A DNA stretch of 64,000 nucleotides, taken from the NCBI GenBank assembly GCA_002943765.1, contig PQWQ01000003.1, forward strand, positions 1,488,001-1,552,000, in the 5' to 3' direction. The DNA comes from Psoroptes ovis. Taxonomy: Eukaryota > Arthropoda > Arachnida > Sarcoptiformes > Psoroptidae. Shown piece after piece: positions 1 to 12,391 of this stretch (positions are counted from its first letter, which is position 1; every line of letters begins with the position of its first letter). The notes below the pieces were generated by a model, which worked only from the letters and a program-made list of their open reading frames with translations, ran no database searches and was not told where the DNA came from. The translations under genes were made by a program, and so were the position numbers.

Positions 1-756
1 ATGTGGTTTTTAAGAAAATGTTCAGCATTGTTTCTATAGCTATAGCTACCACCATCAATAATGATTTTTTTTTAATTTTATCATTTTAATTTTATTCAAT
101 TTTAATCGCGCATATCATAAACAGCAGTATTTACGAATAAGGACAGCACCAAAATACACTCAATCAAAACAAACAAATGCAATGCAAACAAACGAACAAA
201 AAATACTCAAATTGAAATAATTTTCAATTTAAAATTTATATATCATCAATGATAATCATTATAATCAATTTGCTTATTGGTTTCAATATTGATATAAAAA
301 TATATTTTGACAAAAATTTCTTGATTGGTCGGATGAAATTTTTGTGATCATTTTTTTTCTTATTGCTCTGGTATGTTGTCATGTTTGATATATTAATGAT
401 CTGATCATTTTTTTTGTAAAGAATATTTACATTAATACTCTTATTACTTGACTTTGCTTTGCTATGATTTAAATTAATCAATGCAATGCCATTTACAATT
501 TTTTGAAAATTAAACCATCGATTAATTTCTAATTTATTCATTATCATTTATACCTTAATTTGATTTATTTCCAAAATTCCTAATCCTAAATAAAACGAAA
601 ATTGATTCGTCAAAGATTTCGTCCGTTTGTTTGTCAAAGACAAATAATACGACAGTGATTGAAGGTGATTTCAACGAACGACCGAACAAACTAATATCGG
701 AACAATCAAATTTAAATATCGGCGAAAATATTAACGATAATTCGTCTAAAATAAGA
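1..756. other. Upstream region of PRPP synthetase
   Basis: No independent gene is seen here. From base 559 the plus strand is open in the PRPS reading frame right up to the ATG at 757, but that stretch has no ATG of its own. It is therefore either 5' UTR or coding sequence reached by splicing from an exon outside or early in the window. AG acceptor-like sites lie at about 634-639 and 650-653. The rest is A+T-rich non-coding sequence. Confidence 0.5.
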
Positions 757-1907
757 ATGCCTAATATCAAAGTTTTCAGTGGATCATCCCATCAAGATTT
801 AGCAAAAAAAACTGTTGATCGTTTAGGGATTGATCTTGGCAAAGCTGTATTGAAAAAATTCAGTAATCAAGAAACATGGTATGCTTTCATTTTTCGAAAA
901 ATTTACATAAGAATGTTTCAAATTTTTTGATTTTCACACAGCGTTGAAATCGGCGAATCTGTACGTGGTGAAGATGTATACATTATACAATCAGGATGTG
1001 GCGAAGTTAATGATAATTTGATGGAATTATTAATTATGATTAATGCATGTAAAATAGCATCAGCATCACGTGTCACAGCTGTAATACCTTGTTTTCCATA
1101 TGCAAGACAAGACAAAAAAGATAAGGTAATTATTTCATGAAAAACAATTGTCCTATTCTAATTGATTTTGAATAAAATAATAGTCAAGAGCTCCAATCAG
1201 TGCCAAATTGGTTGCAAACATGTTATCAGTTGCTGGTGCTGATCATATTATTACTATGGATCTACATGCATCACAAATACAAGGTTTTTTCGATATACCA
1301 GTCGATAATTTGTATGCTGAACCAGCTGTTTTGAAATGGATCAAAGAAAATATACCTGAATGGAAATCATGTGTGATCGTATCACCGGATGCTGGTGGTG
1401 CAAAACGTGTAACATCAATCGCTGATCGTTTGAATGTAGATTTTGCTTTAATACACAAAGAACGTAAACGTGCAAATGAAGTTGCATCAATGGTATTAGT
1501 CGGTGATGTTACGAATCGTACGGCAATACTTGTCGATGATATGGCTGACACATGCGGTACTATTTGTTATGCAGCTGAAAAATTAAAAGAAGCTGGTGCA
1601 TCAAAAGTTTATGCAATATTAACACATGGCATTTTTAGTGGTCCTGCCATTCAACGTATCGAAGCGGCACCATTAGAAGCCTTAGTCGTGACAAATACAA
1701 TTCCACAGGAAAAAAATATGCGTGATTGCTCCAAAATTCAAGTAAGTTGCCATATGAATCTTATTTGAATAATAATATTCAATCTAATCTCCCTTTTTTT
1801 CATTTATATTTTAGTGCATTGATGTAAGTATGATTTTAGCCGAAGCCATCAGGCGTACACATAATGGCGAAAGCGTATCATATCTATTTTTACACGTTCC
1901 AATGTAA
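757..1907 (+). CDS. PRPS: Ribose-phosphate pyrophosphokinase (PRPP synthetase), four exons
   Basis: Cytosolic enzyme that transfers pyrophosphate from ATP to ribose-5-phosphate. The product, PRPP, feeds purine, pyrimidine and NAD synthesis. Exons are 757-878, 942-1125, 1184-1741 and 1815-1907, all with GT..AG introns; the total is 318 aa, exactly the length of human PRPS1. The start was chosen because the protein then begins MPNIKVFSGSSHQDL, which aligns with the animal PRPS1/2 N-terminus. Visible motifs are the metal/ATP-site run ITMDLHASQIQGFF, the catalytic flexible loop IHKERKRANEV and the PRPP-binding loop VDDMADTCGT. These are intact, so this is a catalytic subunit and not a PRPSAP regulatory homologue. 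It ends THNGESVSYLFLHVPM. AATAAA lies at 2296-2301. A second terminal exon lies downstream and is listed separately. Confidence 0.96.
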
Positions 1908-2295
1908 TTTTACAATTATCATTTCTTGATAACAAAACGAAAAATCAAAAGATCAAATGAAAAACATATTTCTTCTCTAAAATTGCTATTGAAAAGAATC
2001 TGTCACAGAATTTCTCAATTAATATCTGCATTCATATTGTTTATTGAATAATATTTTGGCCCATTCAATCATCCATAAGCAAATATTTATGCGTATTTTA
2101 TGGAAATGTGTTCTCTTAATAATTCAATGATTAATTGATTGATCGATATTGATCTGTTATGTATGTGTTTGTGCCTATGCCAACATTTCAAACATATGTC
2201 CATTAAATTAATTGAAAAAACCATATTTTCATTCTTTTTTATTAGAAAAAAATTGTTCAAAATGATATTTTTTTAAATACAAACAAAATATATTC

Positions 2296-2301
2296 AATAA
2301 A
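2296..2301 (+). promoter_or_regulatory. Proximal polyadenylation signal of PRPS
   Basis: An AATAAA hexamer followed by a short CA run, about 390 bp after the stop of the main last exon. It fits the proximal 3' end of the PRPS transcript. Confidence 0.45.
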
Positions 2302-2988
2302 CACACACACACAAACCAACTAATATAAATTCATTCCAACAAATACACATCATGATGAAATTATTATTTTGAATTAGTAAATTTTCCAGATTTGTCACTA
2401 TTTCTTATTTTGACTAAATTTATTTTATTTTATTCAGCATCTTCTATCATGATTCATTGATTCATCAAACACAGACACAAAAATACAATGAGTTTCAAAG
2501 CAAATACAACCACACAAATATTGCCAATTCAAATCTATTTCAATTGATCAAAAAATATAATTAATTAATTAATCAATTATATAATTGACAATCATCGATT
2601 AGCAATAATAATAAATGGAAAAAATGAGATATATTATCGATATTTATTGAATTGTATTTGCGCTAAAATCTTTTGATTTGCGACCATCATAAAAAAACAA
2701 TCATAATTCCATCCAATTACCCACGATTTTTTCTGTTTCTTTTTTTCACTCATGAAAATAATCTCATTGATTTTAATTTGTGTAAATATGATTATTAATC
2801 AATATTTTCTTTATTACTTTTCTTTCTTTTCTATGCTCTTTACTATCATAAACATCGAATGTCACATTCAAACAAAATTCATTTCAATTAATTATCAATC
2901 AACAAATATCAATTGATGATAATCAAAAATTGAAAAAAAATCTGATAAATATATGAAAATCAAAATGAATATCAAAAATTCCCAAAAG

Positions 2989-3072
2989 ATATCACATTTT
3001 ATTGCTGAAGCTATACGTCGTATACATAATTGTGAAAGTATTGGATCATTATTTCAAGAAGTACCATTTTGA
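2989..3072 (+). CDS. PRPS: Alternative last exon of PRPP synthetase
   Basis: This stretch reads ISHFIAEAIRRIHNCESIG, then SLFQEVPF and stop. It is a clear paralogue of the normal C-terminus (VSMILAEAIRRTHNGES, then VSYLFLHVPM). The usual last exon contains a perfect donor, GTAAGTA, at 1824-1830, directly after codons Cys-Ile-Asp. Joining 1815-1823 to the acceptor AG at 2987-2988 keeps the frame and gives a protein of 318 aa, the same length as the main form. An AATAAA at 3254-3259 could end this transcript. The weak point is the acceptor, because the 25 bases before it are A-rich. It may be a live alternative 3' exon or a decaying exon duplicate; the frame is intact, with no stop or frameshift. 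Confidence 0.6.
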   Translation: MSHFIAEAIRRIHNCESIGSLFQEVPF

Positions 3073-3253
3073 ATATTTAATCAATCATCAAACAACAACA
3101 GCCAATGGCAGCCAAATCGTTAATACATTGCGATAAGATTTGAATCAAAATGATACATTTTTCATAAATATGAATCAAAAATTATTTATTTCATTTACTT
3201 TTCAGCAAAAAAAATTGATAAATTGTAAATATATTTATTATCGATATTTGCCA

Positions 3254-3259
3254 AATAAA
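3254..3259 (+). promoter_or_regulatory. Distal polyadenylation signal of PRPS
   Basis: AATAAA about 180 bp after the stop of the alternative PRPS exon. It would terminate the long isoform just before the convergent small gene on the other strand. Confidence 0.4.
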
Positions 3260-3424
3260 ATAATATGGAAATGATGCCATTTGATATAAGAAAAAATACG
3301 GAACCATTGTATTCAATTAAGCCACCAAAGAGACACAATCAAATCGAATTTCCAGTCACCCAATATGTATTTGAAAATAGCTTATGTAAATCATTTGAAC
3401 TTTGATTTTTTGTCTTTAATAGTT

Positions 3425-3733
3425 TTAACGATAACGATAACTGTAATAATAATATGGACTTTTTTGATTAATTATATTTATTTTCGAAATAAAATTTTCA
3501 TTCGTTCACAGAAAAAAGAAGTGAAATCAAATTACTTACGGTGAATAATAAGGCATATGATATGATGCTGATGAGTATGCCGATGATGAATCTTGTCGTT
3601 TATTTTGTGCAAACAAAAGTCCAAGAATTAAACCTTTTAGGAATTTTTCCTCACCCATTGTCCATACTATTTTAATGATTGCAATCAATAATGTCCATAG
3701 AATCAATATGAATCGCTGATGTGTCAGTGACAT
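3425..3733 (-). CDS. Small membrane or secreted peptide gene, two exons, unidentified
   Basis: I do not recognise the family. Exon 1 is 3540-3733 (ATG at 3731-3733) and exon 2 is 3425-3440. The donor is GTAAGT (plus-strand 3534-3539) and the acceptor follows a T-rich tract ending in TACAG. The join closes in frame to give 69 aa. The protein starts MSLTHQRF and continues with a hydrophobic segment at about residues 8-24 (ILILWTLLIAIIKIVW), usable as a signal peptide or anchor. A second hydrophobic helix follows (FLKGLILGLLFAQ, about residues 30-42), then a Ser/Tyr-rich tail ending SYHMPYYSPYRYR. The short second exon that adds only YRYR and the stop is well supported by phase. The gene converges with PRPS. 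It could be a processed peptide precursor or a small membrane protein; neither can be shown from sequence. Confidence 0.6.
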
Positions 3734-4732
3734 GTTCACTTTTTTTATGGGATTCAAAGTTTTAGATGAACATATAAAAAAATTTCAAAATCTTTTTAGA
3801 TTTTTTTCACAACGAATTATCTCTAAGACATTAGTGGACTATTACCGATTGATCAATCTTTCAGGATATGTCATTATTGTTTTTTATATATGATCATTCT
3901 AAAGTTGGTTTATGAATAAAAAAAATTTGAAGAGAAAAAAGAACAAACAGCATTGAGAGAAACATTGATTTTGAATCAAAATTATATCAATCGATCTATA
4001 TGAATTAACCTGATTTTTTAATTATCGATTATAATCAAGTGCAACTTTTAATTAACTACGATTAATCATTCATGCGTCATTAATTGATGACTGGTGGCAG
4101 TGATGATCATCATCCAATATTTGATTAACAATCACACAGGGCATTTTCAATAGATCTATCAAGCAATTTATTGAAAAAAAATCAAAATCAAATGATTATT
4201 ACTGACATTATTATTAATGTTTATTATTCAATTTAGTTTAAAATTTTATCTTTCATTACATAATGGAATGTTTACAACAATAATAAAATGAAAGTATTTC
4301 TGAAATACAATAATTTAATAAATAGATTGATGACGCGTTTTCGTTGAATAAAAAATACATATATTGCTCATTCACTATTATCATTAAACATGTGATTAAA
4401 ATTAATAGTAACATCTAATTTAAATAAATATATTTACAATTTCGAATTTTTGATTTCCGCAAATTTTCAAAGAATATTGGCTGCATGTTTTTGTTTTAGA
4501 AAAAAAATATACATAATTTTATGTCTTTAACAAAGTTAATTGAATTATCAAAAATGATGTTTGATTGATACGTGATGTATGATTTGTAATAAAAAAGAAA
4601 ATCTAGTCATACACTGGTTTTCGGTGGATTAAAATTTATGATAACATGATCAAAACTTGAGTAATATAAAATATGAAATTTTCATCGAACACTTTGGACC
4701 CCAATTTCGTCTGAGAAAAAAAATCCCAACAA
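3734..4732. other. Intergenic region between the small peptide gene and the RhoGAP gene
   Basis: A+T-rich with no gene seen. It contains the 5' side of the small minus-strand gene and the 3' UTR of the RhoGAP gene. Confidence 0.5.
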
Positions 4733-7700
4733 TCATTTCTTCGATGATGTATTTAGATTTGATTTAATGTTTGTAGCTGTTGATGATTTATATTGATATT
4801 TGATTGTTGTTTGTCTCTGAGAACGTTCAGTACAATCATTATCGTTGATTATTTTCTTTGATGAATATTTATTATTATTGCTAGAATTATTTCTTGACAA
4901 TTCTTGAACATTGTTATTGTTGTTGGCATTATTGGAAGATGAATCATTAGAAATCAATTTATCAGATTTTTTCGATGATGTGCGCCGTAATAAAACTTTA
5001 TCACGTTTTTCTTTTGATGATGATTTCTTTATTATTCCTTTTGGATTTGCAATGATTGTTGGCGCTGTTGTCATCGCTGCTGTTGATAAGAATTGATTTT
5101 GAGATCGTAATATATTTGCATTTGTATTATTATTTGATTGACAATTTTCGCCACCTTTCATTACAAAGATTAAAGTTCAATTAATTAATATAAAAAAAAT
5201 AAAGATAACATACGTGATTTGAGAAACCATTCTGATCGTGTTTTCATTCGTTGTGTTTGTCTTTCATGTACAATCGGTAAAAATGTTAAAGATTTTGTAC
5301 TTTCAGCATATTGATTAACATTTTTAAGATCATCAATTTGTTGTGGACGATGTTGCTGCTGTTGTTGTTGCAATAATTGTTGTTGATGCTGAACGTGAAT
5401 AGGCTGTTCATAGTGTTCAAAATGTCGTTTCGAAATTTGCTGAGAGGGTAACATGGTCATTGTGTAATGTGGTGGTGGTGATTCTGAATATGTAATGCGA
5501 TTATTATGATACTTGATTGACAAAAAATGAAAATAATTAGAAAAAACTTTGATAATTTTAAATCATCAAAAATTACTTTTATAAGATTATCTTCCATCGA
5601 CAAACTAAGTCTTGGATCATTCTCAACACTCTGAGATCTAATTGGTTGTAGGGTAGCATCATCATCACCAATGTCTTCATCCGTCGATTCCATCATAATT
5701 AAATGGGAATATGAATCTTTATTAGATTGGTGTGAACTTATGTTATCATTCATTGCTATCGTCGATGATGAACACATTGGGGAGCTTGTTTGACATTCAC
5801 GAATTGATTTCATATCTGTTAAAATTGGTGGAAAAAATATAAATCAGTTCCAAATTTATTTCAAACATTCAAATGAATGATTAAAAGATAAAAAGGGTTT
5901 TTCCGTTTATATAAGTGCAGAACCTTTGAAATATATTTTTTCATCAATATTTTCTTTATTATCATCATCACTATGAATTGATTCAATATTGATTTTCGGT
6001 ATATTCCATTTACGACATTCATTACTCAACCATTGATTTTCAATCGATCGACATGCTTCAGCTATACGGTTTAAATTTAAAATTGATTGGGACAATAAAA
6101 ACATTCATGAGCATGCAAATATAGTATGAATATAAATAAAAATAAAGAAAAAAATTAGGAAATGGAATAAATTGTATCGGTATAGATATGATTGTCATGA
6201 TAATTGCCAAAATTAATGATGTAACTTACTAGGCACTAAATTTCTCGATGGATAACGAAATGTAAATGTCCAATTTTCTTCGACATTCACTATTTTACCG
6301 GTCATTTTCGAATAATATTCGTAATTTTCTTGACCAAATAGATTGTGAATACCAAAATTATCAATAACAAATTTCATTATTGATGATGCGATCTATGATT
6401 TTGAAAAAAATGATGCATGAAATTATAATTGTAATTAAAAATTGATTTGAATAAAATAAAAATAAAAACCTTGAATCTTTGGACGTCTTCAATTTTGGCA
6501 ATTTTGTTGCCATCCGATATACAAGAATGGAAAAAACTAGGCGCAACCGATATGCTCAATGATTCGCTTGTCATTGATGATTGTCTTGAATCAACAATCA
6601 AACGAAATGTACCGAATAATAATACAAGAAAATGTTGCGTAACAATCGGTAATGAATATAATATCCTTTGAATTTGTTGATATTTTTCATCATTTTGATT
6701 ATCAGATTGATTTTTACTATTTTTGATTGTTTTGTTTTCAATTATATCAAATAATAATTGCTCATTTTGTAGCCCAAATATACCATTTGGCAGTTTACGT
6801 AGAAATTTTTTCAACACTGATGCTATCGTATGCACGGAGTATTGTTCTAAATTTACAAGACGTCCACTCTATTTGGAATATAAAAAAGAACATTAATTGA
6901 AAAGATTTCACACGATTTTATATAAAATAATTACTTGTAAAAATTGTATCAATTTTTTCATCTTTGCTTGATTACCAGGCGCACGGAAGACATCTTTTTT
7001 ATATGGTGCTTCTTTATTCAATTTCAATATCATCATCAATAATAGACTAGGCAGATCATTATGAACACTACAAACATCTACAAGCGGTACACCAAATTTT
7101 ACCCTTATCATTGTTTGAAATTCAAGCATAAATTAATTCATGAAAAATTTGCTCAATCAAAAAATTATTTGACATACCTTTGAATTGTATAATTATGATT
7201 AGAATTTCGCATAAAAAATGGAAACATTTTTTCGATTGAAATGGAGTTGAATTTGGATTGATTTTGTGAATTTTTTTTTTTTTTTTTTTTTTGATGTTTT
7301 GAGAGCGAAAATGATGGAAAAAATGCACAAAAAAAATTTGAATGAAGAAAAATTGTTGAAAAATTTTTTTCACATAGAAACACAATGAAAATATTTTCCG
7401 AACAAATATTTCAACATTGAATCACATTTAAATCATAATCATTGAAATCATTGAAAATCGATTGTTTGTCATCGAAAAATAACGAAAAAAATCATATTGA
7501 AAATAATGGGGAAAAATGATTAAATGTCATATTTCAAATAATAAGTATCATAAGTTCACACAAGAAAATAAATGATTGAAAAAGTCAAAAAAATGAATAA
7601 GAAAATTTCACTAAAGTTCAATCATGCAACAGTTATTTGTGAATAAATAAATGAATCTATTTAGATGAAAAAAAAATATTGGAGAAAAAAATATGAAAAA

Positions 7701-9357
7701 TGAAAAAATTTGGGTGAAAATTAATACAAGAAAAAATTATTTGAACATTAAGATTATTTTAAGATAAATGAAAGTATTAAATTGTAAGATAGAAGATATA
7801 TAATTGAAGGAAAAATATTATTATTATTGTAATCATCATCATTTTTCTTGTGATAATTTTGCAAATTGTTTAAATTCTTTATGTTTACCATACATATTCA
7901 ATACGTTCATCACTTGAAAATGTATAATTTCAAACTGATTGAAAGTAGAATAATTTGAATATTGAATTTAAATTCTTTGTTCATCATCATCATCATCATC
8001 ATGATCATATTGAACAAACAGACAAACATAAGCAACAAACAAAATCTTTATATTTCTATCGCATGTATGATGATAAAAAGGGGCAAATGAACTTTAAATT
8101 CAAATAAGAATTAAATTATTTTGAACTAAATTTTACAAGTCAAAATTCTTTGTACATGTGTAAGATTGTTGCTTTTTTTTCTTCATTTCATTGGAAATGA
8201 AAATATCCATTTCATTTGCCAAAAATGAATGTGAAATGAAGAATGAAAATAATAAGGAATTTTCGAAGTGAATTCAAAAAAAAATCTCAAATATTTGAAT
8301 ATTTTTCGATATTTTTAACTTTCTTTCAACTATCATAAATATCATGTATAAGGAATAATGACGATGATGATGATGCTAGTGATGAATGTGACATAACCGA
8401 AAGGAAAACATTAATTTTTCAATGAAAATGTCTCTGATTTCAAATTATATTTATAATTATTGCTATTAATATTAATACGGTTCATTTCAGAGAAATTAAA
8501 ATTTTTTTTTCGAAGAAAAATCAGGAAATTTTTTCAGTAATTTTTTCTTTGTCTTTCAAATGTGAACAATTAGTAGAAGAAAAAAAAACTTGTCATTTAT
8601 CACTTGATCACATTTATCATTCAATAATTTTGCTTTTTTACGAATCATTGACATAATCATTAATAATCATTTAAATAGAAAATTATTGAAATTTTTTTTT
8701 CAGTTCGTTCCGATTAATTTATTTGTTTATAATTTCATCAAATTGATAAACAAATAAACATTTTATTTTATCATCTTTTTTTAAATTCAAATGATAAAAC
8801 AAAATGATTAGAGCAAAATGTTCGGCACATGTCTATGTTTGTGTTGTTTATGTTATGTTTAGTTATTAACATAATTGTTAGAAAAAGAATAAATTTAGGT
8901 TGTTTCTCAATTGATTTGATCTCAGACGAAAGAAATGTTCATAGTAAATAAAATGCAAAAAATAAATTTTTAAAAGAAAAACTTACTTAACAGAACGATT
9001 CGATACTGTTGCGATCATTGTATTGGCTGATGATGATTGTGGTGATGAATTTGAATTTGATGATGTTGTTATCATTGTTGAAGAACCTGACGATGATATA
9101 CCGGATGAACCAGTCGATGTTGTCATTTGTTGTTGATGTTGCTGTTGACAATGACCATGACCATTTCTGTCAGTTTTTGCATTGGCATTTGAATTATTAT
9201 CATTGTTTGAATTTGATTGACCGCAATGATTTTTATTTTTCTTCGTTTGATTTGATGATAACGATGATGAGGACAATGATGGTGAAGATGATGATGATGA
9301 TGCTGATAAACCACACAATGATGATGTAGCAACACGACGAGCAATTGATGCCATCAT
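4733..9357 (-). CDS. RhoGAP protein of ARHGAP20/TAGAP type, eight exons
   Basis: A GTPase-activating protein for Rho-family GTPases. In coding order the exons are 8987-9357, 6935-7103, 6470-6868, 6230-6392, 5924-6061, 5577-5815, 5214-5511 and 4733-5154, giving 732 aa with all phases agreeing. The RhoGAP domain spans about residues 126-340. It starts KFGVPLVDVC, has the arginine finger R164 in KDVFRAPGNQAK, then VHTIASVLKKFLRKLPNGIF and SLSISVAPSFF. Wording and spacing resemble ARHGAP20/TAGAP most. A conserved ENYEYYSKMTGK segment follows, then a long low-complexity tail with Gln-rich and Ser/Asn-rich runs. No PH or Ras-association domain is seen, as in TAGAP. The Ser-rich first exon (MMASIARRV...) is joined across a 1.9-kb intron on phase and splice sites only, so it is the least certain part. 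An alternative is translation from an ATG at 7127-7129. Confidence 0.85.
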
Positions 9358-12300
9358 TATATTTTACATTTGATTTGTAAAAAATATTTATTTAAAAAAT
9401 CAAAACAAATTATCGATTCATGATTTGATTTTTTGATTGTATTGAATATACTCGCAGACATAATAATAAAAAAATAACAATAATTCTCATTGTACCATTA
9501 TTACTAATCTCATTCAATTGATTGATGGATTAAAGATGTTTGAATAATATGTAAAAATATATAAACAAATAAATGTTTAAGGATGAATTGAATCGAAAAA
9601 ATAAAATCTGTTATTTTTAAAAATAGAAAAAAAAATGATTGCTTTGAGAAGTGGAGAAAAATAGAAATCGAAAATAAGGAAGAATTATGAATAAATAAAT
9701 ATTCAAATAAATAAATAAAAGAATAAATTTATATAGAAATGTTTTAAATATTTAATATGTAAATAAATAAACATTAAATAAAAATAACAATAATAAAATG
9801 ATTATCGATTCAAAAAAAAAAAAAAAAATCAATTCTTAATTCTTTTTGTACATTTGTATTGTAAAATGTATATCATGAATTAGTATGAATGCATCTATAT
9901 AAATAGTATTGTTGAATAATGAATGGATGCTCTGCTTTGCTTTATATATAAATGTTCCTATGATCATCAATTTTATTTTATTTTTAATTTTGATATAAAT
10001 GGCGGAATTTCGCCAACAATAATTGAGTCTATTTTTGCAAAGGAGAATTTTTTTCTCGTATTTTTCTATTCCTAGTACAAATAAATTTGTCCAATAATAT
10101 TATATAGAGAATATTCTCTGCTTATTTTTATGACTGATATTTATATAATTGTACATTGAATGAAAAAAAAAATATTCAGACAATTTTAAATTTCATGAAT
10201 TCAATGTACGAGTAATGAATGAAACATCATAAATTTTGATTCCACTAAATTCAAAGGGTTAAACGCTATTATTTCTTGATTTTTTTTTTGGCTAAATCAT
10301 TTCACACTTATCAATCATAAATTATATCGATTGGCATTAATAAATCATGTGATGGTTTGAAATTTTAAAAATTTCAAAATATCTTTGAATAATTTTTTTT
10401 TATAAATAAATTGATAGACTTACATTGATTTAATTATGTCGAAAATGTTTATGTTTTGAATCAAATGTTGAAAAATAAATAAACAAAAAAAATATTTGTA
10501 TCACTTTTCCAGATGCTCTTTGATTTTTACCAATAAATTAATGATAAATATTAATTTATTATTACTGATCAATTGATCATTAATATGTTTTTACATGTTT
10601 GAATTCATGTAAATGGTTATATTTTCGAAAAAAATTATTAATATTAATAATAATCAAAAAGATTGCAATCTTGTGACGAAATTCTATACACATTATAATA
10701 TAATAACCAATTTAATATTATTGCTTAATGCTCGGTTGAATGATTAAAAGGATGGGTTTGAGGTCAAGGGATGAAATATTTTTTTTGAAATTATTATTAT
10801 TTTTCACTTTGTCATCGTCAACATCGAAACAATAACACATTGATGAATGAAAAAAGTTGAAGAATAACCAGCTGCTTTATTTGGTTGCTATTTATTTTGA
10901 TAAATCGAAAAAAAAGAGAGAGATGAGAGAGGTGAATAGCTTCTTGCTTTACGCGATTATATTGAATGGTTTAAAAAAAAAAATATTTAAATGATAAACT
11001 GGAAAAAGAAAACTATGAGATGATTAAATGATTACACAATGATTATGTATGTTAAAATGACACTATTTTTGTTCGAAATAAAAAATAGCACCAACAGCAG
11101 TTATTATTAATGGATGATGGTGGTGAATGAATGTGTAAAAATTGACAGAAAAAAATCAATTTTCTATTCAATTTGTATTAATTTAAACAAAAAAATGGTT
11201 TGTTGCGTTATTATGCGTATATGTCAACAAACGACCACAAAATAACAATAATAACGATTCATTTAAAATTAAAATTATTATTATTTTGATTTATATTGAT
11301 TTGACTTTGATTATATTAATAAATTCCTTCTTTTCTCTTCTTTTTTTTTGCCTCAACATGTTATTATTATTATTAAAATTATTAATATAATTATAAAAAC
11401 TTGTCGTTGATGATTATGAAGGATGTTTAATGTTTCATTTTTGTCGAATTTTCAATTTTTCATGTTTCATTTTACATTATAATTGTAATATCCAATATTG
11501 TAAATTCAAGGTTTTCGAAACAATTATGGTGAAGATGAATAATAATTATTGTTAAATTTTGTGTATTTTCTTTAAATTTAGTTGTGATTTTCCTTTATAT
11601 TTTGAAAAAACAATTTTTTCTTTTTTGTTTGTTTACAAATTCAATGTCGTTACTATTATCATCATCATCATTATTAAACATTTTTACTATGTGTGTTAAT
11701 GTTTATTTAATTATCTAATGATGTTTTTTCTTTTTGCTTTATTTTTGTTTAAAACAAATAATCAACAGAGAAAAAAGAGATGTTGAAATGTCAATTTTTG
11801 ATTTAAAAACATCAACAGTAATTTCATAAATTTATTGACTTTTATTTGTTTACATTTTTTGTTTTGACCGAATTAAATGCAAAACACAAAAAATTGGAGA
11901 GAAAATTTTCGCTAAAAATTTCATTCGAGCACCGCTCATAAAGGACGATTTTGAATTTTATTTTTTTACAATTTTTTCAAAGTTGTCATTTTTTTGATAA
12001 AATTAAAATAAATTTTAATTGTATCACTTATCAATCATTGATTGATTTGATTGTAAAAAATACAATTTTTCAAAGGAAAAAACATTATCTATTAAACAGC
12101 TAGTCTCCGGTGGGTGTTTGCATGTTTAAATGAGTGTCAATGTTTGATATTGATTTGATTGTTGAGGTACATGTCAATTATTGATTGAAATTAATTTGAA
12201 TTTTTTTTAAAATTAGATTTATTATCATTTTTTCATTGAGATTTTGATAAAAATCCATAGACTAAAAATAGTCTATGATGTACTCAATAATTGAGCTTAA

Positions 12301-12391
12301 GTAATTAACGATTTTTGATTATTTTCAATTTGTACTTTGATCATTTGATTAATCGTTCAAGCAAGATTGCTGAAAATTTTTTTGAAAAAAA
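9358..12391. other. Intergenic region between divergent RhoGAP and S1P lyase genes
   Basis: About 3 kb of A+T-rich sequence with no supportable exon on either strand. It should hold the promoters of both flanking genes, which point away from each other. A 14-bp palindrome (TGATCAATTGATCA) lies near 10567. Confidence 0.5.

Noticed and set aside
236..547. 103-codon minus-strand open frame left of PRPS
   Set aside because: Asn/Ile/Lys-rich chance frame in A+T-rich DNA, no domain, no splice partner.
9009..9344. Open frames overlapping the Ser-rich first RhoGAP exon on both strands
   Set aside because: Shadows of GAT/ATC-type repeats in the Ser-rich exon; residues are Met/His/Leu runs.
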